This document shows positions 17,665 through 26,614 of a stretch of 64,000 nt of DNA, in pieces (position 1 is the first letter of the stretch; each line of letters starts with the position of its first letter). A program made the position numbers and the translations under genes. The DNA comes from an uncultured Aquimarina sp. (GTDB lineage Bacteria; Bacteroidota; Bacteroidia; Flavobacteriales; Flavobacteriaceae). Below the pieces are notes generated by a model that was not told the DNA's origin, did not search any database, and was given only the letters and a program-made list of their open reading frames with translations. The stretch is taken from positions 372,001 to 436,000 of the forward strand of contig CANMFM010000001.1 in the NCBI GenBank assembly GCA_947497175.1. The letters run 5' to 3'.

Positions 17665-18954
17665 ATGGAATTAGATATCATTGTTATTTTACTTTCTCTT
17701 ATTCTTTCGGCCTTTTTTTCTGGAATGGAAATAGCGTATGTTTCTTCTAACAAAATCCATATAGAAATTGAGAAAAAACAAGGCGGATTTGTATCTAATA
17801 TTCTTGCCCGACTAACAAAAAAACCTTCAAAATTTATAGCTACAATGTTGGTGGGTAATAATGTAGCACTGGTAATTTATGGTTTTTTTATGGGAGAGTT
17901 GCTAATGAACTTGTTTCTCTCATCAGTGCCTTCAGGGTTTTGGTTATTAGATTATATTCTAACGGATTTAAATCTTTTAATACAAACGTTACTCTCAACC
18001 ATTGTAATTTTAATCACGGCCGAATTCTTACCAAAAGTATTTTTTCAGATCTACTCAAATACACTTCTAAAAGCATTTTCATTTCCGGCTTATGTTTTTT
18101 ATCTTATATTTTCTCCAATTTCAACATTTGTAATCTGGATATCAGATTTTGTACTAAAAAAGTTTCTTAAAACTCAAGGGGATGAAGTGCAGCTCGCATT
18201 TAGTAAGACAGAATTAGGAGATTACATTAGTGAGCAAATGGAAACTGTAGAAGAGCATGATGAAATAGATAGCGAAATTCAGATTTTTCAAAATGCATTA
18301 GACTTTTCTGATGTAAAATCCAGAGAAGTAATGGTGCCCAGAACAGAAATCGTTGCCGTAGAAAAATCACAATCTATAGAAGAAGTAAGTAAATTATTTA
18401 TAGAAACCGGATTGTCAAAAGTTATAGTATTTAATAATACTATAGATGATATTATAGGGTATATACATTCTTTTGAATTGTTTAAAAAACCAAAATCTCT
18501 ATCCTCTATTCTTCTTCCTGTGGTTTTTACTCCCGAAACTATGTTGGTGAAAGATGTACTTAATCTTCTGACTAAAAAGCACAAGAGTATTGCAGTTGTA
18601 ATTGATGAATATGGAGGCACCAGTGGTATTATTACAGTAGAAGATATTATAGAAGAACTCTTTGGAGAAATAGAAGATGAGCATGACTCTATAGCTCTTA
18701 TAGAAAAACAATTAGCAGAAAAACATTTTTGTTTTTCTGCACGATTAGAGATAGATTACATCAACGAAATGTATAAATTAGATCTTCCTAAGAGTGAGAA
18801 TTATGAAACCTTAGGCGGAATGATTGTAAACCACACAGAAGAAATTCCTCAACAAGGAGATGAGGTAGTGATCAAATCTTTTAAAATTAGCATAATCGAG
18901 ACTTCAAATACAAAAATCGAGATTGTAGAATTAAGGATTACCCCTGAAGACTGA
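17665..18954 (+). CDS. CNNM/CorC (hemolysin-family) membrane protein with CBS domains
   Basis: 429 residues: CNNM/DUF21 membrane domain (about 1-180, opening LSLILSAFFSGMEIAYVSSN), paired CBS domains (about 205-330; VMVPRTEIVAVEKSQSIEEV and GGTSGIITVEDIIEELFGEI), and a CorC/HlyC C-terminal domain (about 345-425). Family members are linked to magnesium or cobalt efflux and, in gliding bacteria, include GldE; this one sits by lptC rather than gldD, so I do not assign GldE. No toxin activity should be inferred from the hemolysin name. Confidence 0.88.
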   Translation: MELDIIVILLSLILSAFFSGMEIAYVSSNKIHIEIEKKQGGFVSNILARLTKKPSKFIATMLVGNNVALVIYGFFMGELLMNLFLSSVPSGFWLLDYILTDLNLLIQTLLSTIVILITAEFLPKVFFQIYSNTLLKAFSFPAYVFYLIFSPISTFVIWISDFVLKKFLKTQGDEVQLAFSKTELGDYISEQMETVEEHDEIDSEIQIFQNALDFSDVKSREVMVPRTEIVAVEKSQSIEEVSKLFIETGLSKVIVFNNTIDDIIGYIHSFELFKKPKSLSSILLPVVFTPETMLVKDVLNLLTKKHKSIAVVIDEYGGTSGIITVEDIIEELFGEIEDEHDSIALIEKQLAEKHFCFSARLEIDYINEMYKLDLPKSENYETLGGMIVNHTEEIPQQGDEVVIKSFKISIIETSNTKIEIVELRITPED

Positions 18955-18973
18955 TTAACGTCTGTTTTTTAAA

Positions 18974-19702
18974 ATGAGTACACGTCCGTCAAATCGAAAA
19001 ACCTTTATTTTTTTAATAGTATATCTGATTGTTTTAATATGCGATCTGGTGTGTAGTAGTACTGATGAGTATATACATTTAAGGCTTTATGCAAAACCGT
19101 TAATTGTAGGTTCGTTGATTGTTTTTCTATTTACATGTAGCGACAATTTGGCTCCCTCTACTTTTAAAATTATAACGGTTGCTTTACTGTTTTCTCTACT
19201 GGGAGATGTTTTTCTTTTATTCGATCAGATATCCGAGTATTTTTTTATAACGGGTTTGGTTATGTTCCTGTTTGCTCATATCATGTACATAGTAGTCTTC
19301 TTGAGGTATCAAAAAAGTAAAAGTAAGAATCGTCTTTTTTTGATATTTACTACAGGATATGGTGTAGGATTGTTTTATGTGTTATATCCGGGTTTAGGTC
19401 AAATGCTAATCCCGGTGGTTATTTACATGATCGTAATTTTGTTGATGTCTAATACTTCGTATAGAAGATCAAAACGTAAGGCTGCAAAAAGTTATATTCT
19501 TGTATTTGTGGGCTCCTTGTTTTTTATGCTTTCCGATAGCCTTTTGGCTATCAATATGTTCTATGTGCAATTACCTTTGAGTACTATATGGATTATGGTT
19601 ACCTATGCAATCGCTCAATTTTTAATTGTTTATGGAATTATTAATCAAAAAGAATCTTTGAATTCCGAAAAAATGGTATTTAAAAAGGACTCAATTCTTT
19701 AA
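18974..19702 (+). CDS. YhhN-family membrane protein (lysoplasmalogenase type)
   Basis: 242 residues, about eight membrane helices, with the family blocks RLYAKPLIVGSLIVF, ALLFSLLGDVFLLF and SLFFMLSDSLLAINMF (two conserved Asp in membrane segments). The family includes lysoplasmalogenase TMEM86/YhhN, which hydrolyses the vinyl ether bond of lysoplasmalogens; the bacterial substrate here is not proven. It follows the CNNM gene by 19 bases, likely the end of the coaX-led transcript. Confidence 0.82.
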   Translation: MSTRPSNRKTFIFLIVYLIVLICDLVCSSTDEYIHLRLYAKPLIVGSLIVFLFTCSDNLAPSTFKIITVALLFSLLGDVFLLFDQISEYFFITGLVMFLFAHIMYIVVFLRYQKSKSKNRLFLIFTTGYGVGLFYVLYPGLGQMLIPVVIYMIVILLMSNTSYRRSKRKAAKSYILVFVGSLFFMLSDSLLAINMFYVQLPLSTIWIMVTYAIAQFLIVYGIINQKESLNSEKMVFKKDSIL

Positions 19703-19748
19703 TAAAAACCGGTCACAAAAAAACTTCATAAGACTTTGATATTTTTAA

Positions 19749-19779
19749 TTGGTATTATTGCAATAAAATGGTATTTTCG
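19749..19779 (+). promoter_or_regulatory. Candidate promoter of the PpiD-type gene
   Basis: -33 TTG (19749-19751), 20-base spacer, -7 TATTTTCG (19772-19779), one base off TAnnTTTG. ATG follows 34 bases later at 19814. Confidence 0.4.
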
Positions 19780-19813
19780 CCCACTATATTTTGAATAAAT
19801 TATATATTACACC

Positions 19814-21934
19814 ATGGCAGTTTTAAATAAAATAAGACAACGCTCCGTTTTTTTAATTGTGATTATTGCGCTAGCACTTTTCTCATTTGTAATAGGAGAT
19901 TTGATTCGTAATGGAGGAGCTATTTCTCAAAAAGCAGAAAATACCATAGCTACGATTAATGGGAAAGATATTGACAGAACAGATTTTGCCAGAAAAGTTG
20001 AAGCGGCTTCAAGAAATTTTGGAGGAAGTGGATCTAGCATTCAGGCGGTAAATTATGTTTGGAATCAAGAAGTGCGTCAAGCTGTTTTTGAAGAACAATT
20101 TGAAGAACTTGGTATTACCGTTGGAGAAGAACAGGTAAATCAACTACTAGAGGAGTCATTAGTAAATAACCCGACTTTTCAAAATGAAGCCGGAGTTTTT
20201 GATAAAGCTAAAATGCAAGAGTACGTTGCTAATATAAAAGCCACTTCACCACAAGCATATCAGCAGTGGTTAGATTATGAGGCATCGGTTAGCAAAGGAG
20301 CTATAGAAGAAACATATCTTACGATGATAAAGGCAGGTGTTAGTTCTACTCTTAAAGAAGGTGAGTTAGCGTATAAAATGGAAAATGATAACGTAGATAT
20401 CAAATATGTCCAGTTGCCGTTTTCTGGTATCAAAGATGAAGAGATAAAAGTGTCAGATGCAGAAATCCAATCGTATATAGAGAAGCATCCTGATCAGTAT
20501 AAAGCAGAGGCTTCAAGAAGTATTCGCTATGTGTTATTTAGTGAAACTGCTAGCCAGGAAGATGAAAACGAGATTCAAGGTGAAGTTGCAGCTTTATTAA
20601 ATAATAAAGTTGAATTCAACACCACAACAAAAACGACAGATTCTATTGACGGATTAAGAAATGTAGAAGATGTTGAAGAATTTGTAAACCAAAACTCTGC
20701 CATAAAATTTGATAATCGATTTAAGTTTAAAAAAGATTTACCGGCAACGGTAGCAGATACATTGTATAACCTATCTGTTGGAGATGTATTTGGCCCATAT
20801 AAAGATGGAGAATACTTCAAGATATCTAAAGTGGTAGCTCAAAAACAAATGCCAGATTCCGTGAAAGCGAGTCATATTTTAGTTTCGTGGGAAGGACTTA
20901 GAACTGCAGGAGAACTAAAAAGAACTAAAGAAGAAGCTAAAACATTAGCCGATAGTATCATGAATGTGGTTAAAGGCGATAAGAGCAAATTTTCTCCACT
21001 TGCATCAGAATTTTCTGCCGATGCTTCAAATAAGGATAAGGGCGGTGACTTAGGATATTTTGTTCCTGGAACTATGGTTCCTGCGTTTAACGATTATAGC
21101 TTCGAAAATGAAATAGGTGATGTGGGTGTTGTAGAAACGCAATTTGGATATCATATCATACATATTGAAGATCAAAAAAATGAACAAAAGGCAATACAAG
21201 TAGCTACGGTTGCTCGTAAGATAGAGCCAAGTGAGAAAACAATTAATGATATCTTTACTGAAACTACCAAATTTCAAATGGCAGCAAAAGATAAAGATTT
21301 TGAAGAAGTTTCTAAAGAGAACAACTTAACAGTTCGACCTGTAAATAAAATCAAAGAATTAGACGAAAATATTCCGGGATTAGGAGCAAAAAGAGCTGTA
21401 GTGCAATGGGCTTTTAATGAAGATTCTAAGGTAGGAGATGTAAAGCGTTTTGATGTGCCCGAGGGATATGCTGTAGTGCAATTGACTGCAAAAACTAATG
21501 AAGGAACAATGTCTGTTAAAGATGCTAGTGCTGCGGTAAAATCAATTTTGATTAAAGAAAAGAAAGCAGAGTTGCTAAAGAGTAAGATTTCAGCAAAATC
21601 TGTTGAGGATATTGCCAAAAATCAAGCACAAGTGGTAAAAACTGCTTCTGCACTTAATATGAAAACACCTACAATTAGTGGAGCTGGAACAGAGCCAAAA
21701 GTAATAGGAACAGCATTTGCTCTAGAAGTTGGTGAGGTTTCAAACCCGATTGTGGGTAACAATGGAGTATATGTCGTTGAAGTAACCAAGAAAACACCAG
21801 CCAACGGATTAGACACCTATATTAGCTATGCTGCTCAAGCTTCTAAGTCCCAAGCTGGATTAGTAAGCTCTAAGGTGTTTGATGCGCTTAAAGAGGCTGC
21901 TGAGATAGAAGATAAAAGAGCTAAATTTTACTAG
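19814..21934 (+). CDS. ppiD: Membrane-anchored periplasmic peptidyl-prolyl isomerase (PpiD/SurA type)
   Basis: 706 residues. An N-terminal membrane anchor (VFLIVIIALALFSFVIGDLI, about 13-32) is followed by a SurA_N_3-type chaperone region and a parvulin domain (about 345-455: VKASHILVSWEG, FSADASNKDKGGDLGYFVPG, FGYHIIHIEDQ). A second parvulin-like region near the C terminus lacks the motif set. It helps folding of exported and outer-membrane proteins in the periplasm, fitting the preceding envelope genes. Own promoter likely; a bidirectional terminator follows. Confidence 0.92.
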   Translation: MAVLNKIRQRSVFLIVIIALALFSFVIGDLIRNGGAISQKAENTIATINGKDIDRTDFARKVEAASRNFGGSGSSIQAVNYVWNQEVRQAVFEEQFEELGITVGEEQVNQLLEESLVNNPTFQNEAGVFDKAKMQEYVANIKATSPQAYQQWLDYEASVSKGAIEETYLTMIKAGVSSTLKEGELAYKMENDNVDIKYVQLPFSGIKDEEIKVSDAEIQSYIEKHPDQYKAEASRSIRYVLFSETASQEDENEIQGEVAALLNNKVEFNTTTKTTDSIDGLRNVEDVEEFVNQNSAIKFDNRFKFKKDLPATVADTLYNLSVGDVFGPYKDGEYFKISKVVAQKQMPDSVKASHILVSWEGLRTAGELKRTKEEAKTLADSIMNVVKGDKSKFSPLASEFSADASNKDKGGDLGYFVPGTMVPAFNDYSFENEIGDVGVVETQFGYHIIHIEDQKNEQKAIQVATVARKIEPSEKTINDIFTETTKFQMAAKDKDFEEVSKENNLTVRPVNKIKELDENIPGLGAKRAVVQWAFNEDSKVGDVKRFDVPEGYAVVQLTAKTNEGTMSVKDASAAVKSILIKEKKAELLKSKISAKSVEDIAKNQAQVVKTASALNMKTPTISGAGTEPKVIGTAFALEVGEVSNPIVGNNGVYVVEVTKKTPANGLDTYISYAAQASKSQAGLVSSKVFDALKEAAEIEDKRAKFY

Positions 21935-21958
21935 AATTAGTATAACACGTTTACGTAT

Positions 21959-21993
21959 AAAAAAACCTGAAGAGTTATCTTCAGGTTTTTTTG
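21959..21993. terminator. Shared terminator of ppiD and galE
   Basis: Stem AAAAACCTGAAGA / TCTTCAGGTTTTT with A and T runs on both sides; sits between convergent genes. Confidence 0.88.
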
Positions 21994-22019
21994 TTTATTG
22001 TTAGGTTTCTTTTAGTCGT

Positions 22020-23036
22020 TTAACCTCTAACTTTTTGCTCCCATTTCCATGCAGAACTCAGAGAATCATCCAGCTTACTTTCTGCTTTCCAGTCTAATTC
22101 ATTATTTGCTTTAGTAGTATCGGCATAGGCTGCGGTAATATCGCCCTCTCTTCTGCCGACAATTTGATAATTCAATTTTTGACCCGATACTTTTTCAAAA
22201 GATTGGATGACCTCTAAAACAGTACTTCCGGTTCCTGTGCCTACGTTAAAAACTTCGTAGTTTGTAGTGTTTTTATCATCAATCAGTCGTTGTAATGCAA
22301 CCACATGAGCTTTTGCTAAATCAACCACGTGAATATAATCTCTTATACAGGTTCCATCTGATGTGGGATAATCATTGCCAAATACTGATAACTTTTCTCT
22401 CAACCCAATTGCAGTTTGTGTGATGAATGGAATAAGATTTTGAGGCACGCCTATGGGTAGTTCTCCAATTTCTGCAGATGGGTGAGCCCCTGTGGGGTTA
22501 AAATATCGAAGCGAGATTGCTTTTAGATTTTTAGTTACTTTACAGGTGTCTCTAATAATCTCTTCACCAATCTGTTTTGTGTTTCCATACGGAGATTCTG
22601 CCGGTTTTACAGGTGCATTTTCTGTGATTGGTAACTCATCAGCTTGTCCGTATACGGTACATGAAGAGCTAAAAATAAAATTAGCAGATTTTTTATAAGA
22701 TAGTTGTTGTAGAATATATATTAATGTAGATAGATTATTTTCATAATAAAGCAAAGGGTTTTCAACACTTTCACCGACAGCTTTGGATGCTGCAAAATGA
22801 ATTACACCTTCAATATCATCATGACGACTAAAAAAATTTTGTACTTTTTCTTTTTCTCTAAGATCGAACTGCTCAAAAATAGGTTTCTTTCCGGTAATAG
22901 ATTGTATTCCTTGCAATACATCAGGAGATGAATTAGAACAATTATCGATAATGACAACTTTATAACCCTTATTTTGTAGTTCTACAACGGTGTGAGAACC
23001 TATAAAACCTAATCCCCCGGTGACTAAGATTTTCAT
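22020..23036 (-). CDS. galE: UDP-glucose 4-epimerase
   Basis: 338-residue extended SDR enzyme interconverting UDP-glucose and UDP-galactose with bound NAD. Rossmann motif GGLGFIGSH (7-15), the Ser/Thr segment IFSSSCTVYG, the catalytic YxxxK (YGNTK), and the substrate block SLRYFNPTGAHPSAEIGE are all present. Length matches the E. coli enzyme. Supplies galactose units for cell-surface polysaccharide. Monocistronic or paired with the GAF gene 41 bases upstream. Confidence 0.95.
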   Translation of the reverse strand: MKILVTGGLGFIGSHTVVELQNKGYKVVIIDNCSNSSPDVLQGIQSITGKKPIFEQFDLREKEKVQNFFSRHDDIEGVIHFAASKAVGESVENPLLYYENNLSTLIYILQQLSYKKSANFIFSSSCTVYGQADELPITENAPVKPAESPYGNTKQIGEEIIRDTCKVTKNLKAISLRYFNPTGAHPSAEIGELPIGVPQNLIPFITQTAIGLREKLSVFGNDYPTSDGTCIRDYIHVVDLAKAHVVALQRLIDDKNTTNYEVFNVGTGTGSTVLEVIQSFEKVSGQKLNYQIVGRREGDITAAYADTTKANNELDWKAESKLDDSLSSAWKWEQKVRG

Positions 23037-23077
23037 GTTTAAAATGATTAAGTGTTAGGCTAACGAAGGAACAATAA

Positions 23078-23533
23078 TTAAAGGATTTTAGCAACTTCTT
23101 GATTTACAAATTCTAAAAATCTTTCGTCTTTTTCTGTAAAAGGATCAGCAGTATCAGAATCAATATCGATTTGTCCTATATTTTCTCCGTTTTTAAACAA
23201 TGGGATCACAATCTCTGACTTGACATTGATGCTACATGCAATGTAATTATCCTGAGCCTGAACATCAGGAACGACAAAGTTTTCATTAGAAATTGCAACT
23301 TGCCCACAAATGCCTTTTCCAAATGGGATAATTTCATGATCAGTTGCCTCACCTACATAAGTGCGTAGTTTTAATTCTTCTTTATCTTCGTTTTTAAAAT
23401 AAAAACCTACCCAATCATAATAGGCAACATTGTCTTTAAGTAATTTACATATCTCGTAAAGCCTGTCTGTAACTGATTGTTCTTCGTTGTTGAGTATCTT
23501 GGTTACTTGTGGTTTTAAATCATCTAACAGCAT
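23078..23533 (-). CDS. GAF-domain protein, free methionine-R-sulfoxide reductase-like
   Basis: 151-residue single GAF domain of the fRMsr type. The blocks YDWVGFYF, IPFGKGICGQVA, NYIACSINVKSEIVIPL and IGQIDIDSDTADPFTEKD match the family. The cysteines in GICG and IACS correspond to resolving and catalytic positions of E. coli fRMsr, but the third cysteine, about ten residues before GICG, is replaced (TDHEIIPFGKG). Either a two-cysteine reductase or a GAF protein that has lost full activity. Same strand as galE, 41 bases upstream of it. Confidence 0.8.
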   Translation of the reverse strand: MLLDDLKPQVTKILNNEEQSVTDRLYEICKLLKDNVAYYDWVGFYFKNEDKEELKLRTYVGEATDHEIIPFGKGICGQVAISNENFVVPDVQAQDNYIACSINVKSEIVIPLFKNGENIGQIDIDSDTADPFTEKDERFLEFVNQEVAKIL

Positions 23534-23704
23534 TCTAACAATTTTTCCGGCAAAAATATTTAAAATAATTAGAACAATACATGAATTGCACTGGTATTGT
23601 TTTGTTAAAAAAAATACTTAAAAAGAAAATACTGCTAGTAATTGTTTTGAGTATAGGTTAAATTTGGTGTCGAAATAAGTTGTACATTATAAAAACATTG
23701 AATT

Positions 23705-24241
23705 TTGAAGACTATAAAAAGAATTTTAGCAATATCATTAGTAGTATTACTTGCATTTTCTTGTAATAAAGATAAATCAACTACCCAAAAAAAGAATGGG
23801 AGTAGTAGCGATACCCCAGAGAGTTCTAAATCTAACGCTGAATTTTCAGAAAAAAGTACTCAGGAAATTTATAATTCATATCTCAGGATTAAAGATGCAT
23901 TAGTGAACTCTGATACTGAAGTAGTGCAAGAAGAGTCAAAAAAGATAGCAATAACAGTCGCCGATTTACAAGGAAACGAACAGTTAAAAGCGACCTCGAA
24001 GCTCATTTCTTTGACAAAAGACATTGAGGAGCAAAGAGGTTTTTTTGTTACTCTTACAGCCGAAGTTGAAAAGGTAATAAATGATTCTGAAATTAAATCA
24101 GGAGAAATATATAAACAATTCTGTCCGATGGCTTTTGATGGGGCAGGAGGGTATTGGTTATCAGATTCTAAAGAAATAAGAAATCCATATTTTGGAAAAA
24201 AAATGCTTAAGTGCGGAAGTGTAGAAAGCGTATTGAACTAA
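23705..24241 (+). CDS. DUF3347-type lipoprotein, TTG start
   Basis: 178 residues. The lipoprotein signal KTIKRILAISLVVLLAFSC is complete only if translation starts at TTG 23705; a TGA lies two codons before it and no ATG serves. The mature part has the DUF3347 helical pattern (IYNSYLRIKDALVNSDTEVV) and an end segment QFCPMAFDGAGGYWLSDSKE with FGKKMLKCG, seen in Bacteroidota proteins next to copper or heavy-metal genes. The Cys/Met/His-like residues could bind metal, but this is inference. Followed 75 bases later by the dipeptidase gene. Confidence 0.75.
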   Translation: MKTIKRILAISLVVLLAFSCNKDKSTTQKKNGSSSDTPESSKSNAEFSEKSTQEIYNSYLRIKDALVNSDTEVVQEESKKIAITVADLQGNEQLKATSKLISLTKDIEEQRGFFVTLTAEVEKVINDSEIKSGEIYKQFCPMAFDGAGGYWLSDSKEIRNPYFGKKMLKCGSVESVLN

Positions 24242-24316
24242 AATGAATAGCTATTGAGAAACATCTGAGAGCGAATCATGTAGGTTTCATAAAAATATGT
24301 AATAAAGAACCAAAAT

Positions 24317-25063
24317 ATGATTAATAAAATAGTATTAGGACTGGTTTTTTGTATGCTGTTTTTTTCTTGTAATGAGACGAAAAAGGATAGTAACGCCACT
24401 GAACAAACAAAGACAATTGTTGAAAATTCTCATAATGCAGTCGATCAGAACGTGATTACACACAAAGATACTATTGCGGTCTTAAATACTTCTGCTATTC
24501 AAAAAGATGAAATAAAAAATAGCGACTTTATCAATATTCAAAAGATTTCAGATGATTTTGTTTTGGATATGAAATATGCTACATCAGATAATTTTCTTAA
24601 AGAAAAAGTGTACTCTTGTGCAAAATGTTACATTCGTAAAAATGTAGCCGAAGCGCTTAAAAAGGCCAATGAAGATTTTATCAGTCAAGGATACAAGATA
24701 AAATTTTTTGACTGCTACCGCCCTCATAGTGTACAAAAAAAAATGTGGAAAATCTTTCCTAACCCTGGTTATGTAGCTGACCCTAAAGGAGGGTCTATAC
24801 ATAACAAAGGAGCTGCAGTAGATATCACTTTAGTAACATTGGACGGGTTACCTGTTGATATGGGGACGGATTTTGATTATTTTGGTAAAGAGGCGCATCA
24901 TGCATATAGTAAACATTCTAAAACGGTGCTTTACAATCGTAGGTTTCTACGAGAGACTATGAAAAAACACGGGTTTACAACGATCAGAACAGAGTGGTGG
25001 CACTATAATTTTTATGCGGGTAAAAAATACCAAATTTCAGATTTTGTATGGGAGTGTAATTAG
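24317..25063 (+). CDS. D-alanyl-D-alanine dipeptidase (VanX/DdpX type), lipoprotein
   Basis: 248 residues. Lipoprotein signal (GLVFCMLFFSC) and a linker to about 75, then a peptidase M15D domain: FFDCYRPHSVQKKMW, zinc motif SIHNKGAAVDITL (SxHxxGxAxD) and EWWHYNF with catalytic Glu and third ligand His. Such enzymes cleave D-Ala-D-Ala in the periplasm for cell-wall turnover; VanX proteins in resistance clusters are cytoplasmic, and no vanA/vanH genes are near, so glycopeptide resistance should not be assumed. Confidence 0.9.
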   Translation: MINKIVLGLVFCMLFFSCNETKKDSNATEQTKTIVENSHNAVDQNVITHKDTIAVLNTSAIQKDEIKNSDFINIQKISDDFVLDMKYATSDNFLKEKVYSCAKCYIRKNVAEALKKANEDFISQGYKIKFFDCYRPHSVQKKMWKIFPNPGYVADPKGGSIHNKGAAVDITLVTLDGLPVDMGTDFDYFGKEAHHAYSKHSKTVLYNRRFLRETMKKHGFTTIRTEWWHYNFYAGKKYQISDFVWECN

Positions 25064-25065
25064 TT

Positions 25066-26352
25066 TTATTCATTAAACGGGCGGTCATTTATCCAATGAA
25101 ATCCTCTGTTGATCAATAAATATTCATCCCTTTCTTTCTTCTTAGCTTTAATTTTTATAGTATCTCCTCTATACGTGCTTTCAAAAATGTAAAAGATATC
25201 TTTAAGACTGTACGAAAAATGTTGTACATCGGTACTGTCCTTAAAAGAGATAAGCGATAAGGTTTTTGATAGAGTGTCGGTTTCTTCTTTAAAATGTGTT
25301 ATGTTTTCGTTCATGCTCTGGATCCCACTATAACGTTTATCGATAATCAAACGTTTCCATCGTATAGGGTCTGTGGTAAGTGGTGCAAGTGTATCTTTGT
25401 TTTTTATAAACTCTTCGACCTCATAAATACCATATAGAGTTGATTTTTCAGTACTTTTTTGTTCCTTTTTTATAAAAAAATTGATGCTTGAGAGTATTAA
25501 AAAGCAAATAAGTATACCTTTAACTATATAAGCTGTAATTATAGGTTTTTGTTTTGAAAAATATGGGGTTATAATTTTTGGTGGAACAGTTTTATTAAGA
25601 ATAAAAAACGCGATGATTCGTTTTATATCTGGTGCAAGTATAAAGATTGCCATGGCAATAAGGACAATGCTGTATAATTTTACCGGGATATCGTAGCTCA
25701 TATTCATCATAAAGACATTGAGTATGGTCCCCATTAATATCAAAGCACCAAAAATTACGGTTTTCCTATAAAGCAATAATAATCCTGCGAGAACTTCAAC
25801 ACTACCGGAGAATTTTGTGTACGTATTGCTGTATTCCATAAAATTCCATAGTAATCCCATGGGAGACTGGTTTCCAAAGGTTTTTATGAGATCAAAATTG
25901 CTTAATTCTGAAAATTGAATACAAAAAATTTTAGAAAACCCATACAAGAACATGGTTAATGCCAAATAATATCTAACGAGTATTCGTAAATACAAAAACA
26001 ATTGGTTATATTCTTTTCTTTCAAAATCCAGAAGGCTCCAAATAATGGTTACTAATATTGCTGCTGTAATTGTAACCAGTTGAAAAATATAATTAACTGC
26101 GGTATCTCCGCTCCCGTTAAAATTAACCTGTAGCCCCTGATCTATACCAAGAATATTGTTCCCGATCCAGGCCCATAATTGATTAAAATAATTTATATAT
26201 GCAAATACGTCTTCAGCTCCTAAAATGGCAGGTATATAATAGCTAAGTTTTTGTGTAATATTAAAAATAAAAAACAAAAAAAAGAATCTGAATGCAATAC
26301 GTTTAGTAACATTCCATTTGGGTTCGATAGAAATGTCTTGTGTGACTTTCAT
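25066..26352 (-). CDS. DoxX-like integral membrane protein
   Basis: 428 residues with about eight membrane helices up to residue 290, then a soluble C-terminal region of about 135 residues (from KKEQKSTEKS). The segment YYLALTMFLYGFSKIF ... SVEVLAGLLLLYRKTVIFGAL resembles the DoxX/DoxD helix pairs. Function of this long form is unknown. Converges on the dipeptidase gene with 2 bases between stops. No partner genes. Confidence 0.7.
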   Translation of the reverse strand: MKVTQDISIEPKWNVTKRIAFRFFFLFFIFNITQKLSYYIPAILGAEDVFAYINYFNQLWAWIGNNILGIDQGLQVNFNGSGDTAVNYIFQLVTITAAILVTIIWSLLDFERKEYNQLFLYLRILVRYYLALTMFLYGFSKIFCIQFSELSNFDLIKTFGNQSPMGLLWNFMEYSNTYTKFSGSVEVLAGLLLLYRKTVIFGALILMGTILNVFMMNMSYDIPVKLYSIVLIAMAIFILAPDIKRIIAFFILNKTVPPKIITPYFSKQKPIITAYIVKGILICFLILSSINFFIKKEQKSTEKSTLYGIYEVEEFIKNKDTLAPLTTDPIRWKRLIIDKRYSGIQSMNENITHFKEETDTLSKTLSLISFKDSTDVQHFSYSLKDIFYIFESTYRGDTIKIKAKKKERDEYLLINRGFHWINDRPFNE

Positions 26353-26460
26353 TTATGTCCGTGATTTGTTATAGGTTTTTAGAGATGTACAAATGTATTG
26401 TTTTAGAGGTATTAAATCCAAAGAGAAGTTTTTATAAATATTCTTTTGATTTTAGAGTAA

Positions 26461-26494
26461 AGTAAAAGCGACACTCATATCCATGAATGCCGCT
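26461..26494 (-). terminator. aceB terminator
   Basis: Imperfect 11-bp stem (GCGACACTCAT / ATGAATGCCGC) 120 bases after the aceB stop; on the minus strand it runs into CTTTTACTTT. Confidence 0.55.
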
Positions 26495-26614
26495 CTTGAG
26501 CACAATTATAATAATCGGAAAAATTATGCATATTGTTTACCACTGCTCAACTTCAGTGCTATATCCTTTTCTAGCTACGGTACGTGATTTACGCACCTCT
26601 GCCGTGTTTTAATT

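Noticed and set aside
17665..18954. GldE assignment
   Set aside because: Same family, but the gene is in an lptC cluster and not beside gldD, so the gliding role is not supported.
24317..25063. Vancomycin-resistance vanX
   Set aside because: Lipoprotein signal and absence of vanH/vanA/vanRS neighbours point to a cell-wall housekeeping dipeptidase.
26495..26614. Open stretch after aceB reading EVRKSRTVARKGYSTEVEQW on the minus strand
   Set aside because: It looks protein-like but has no start codon in frame and a stop just upstream; I could not link it to a family. Probably chance within the aceB 3' UTR.
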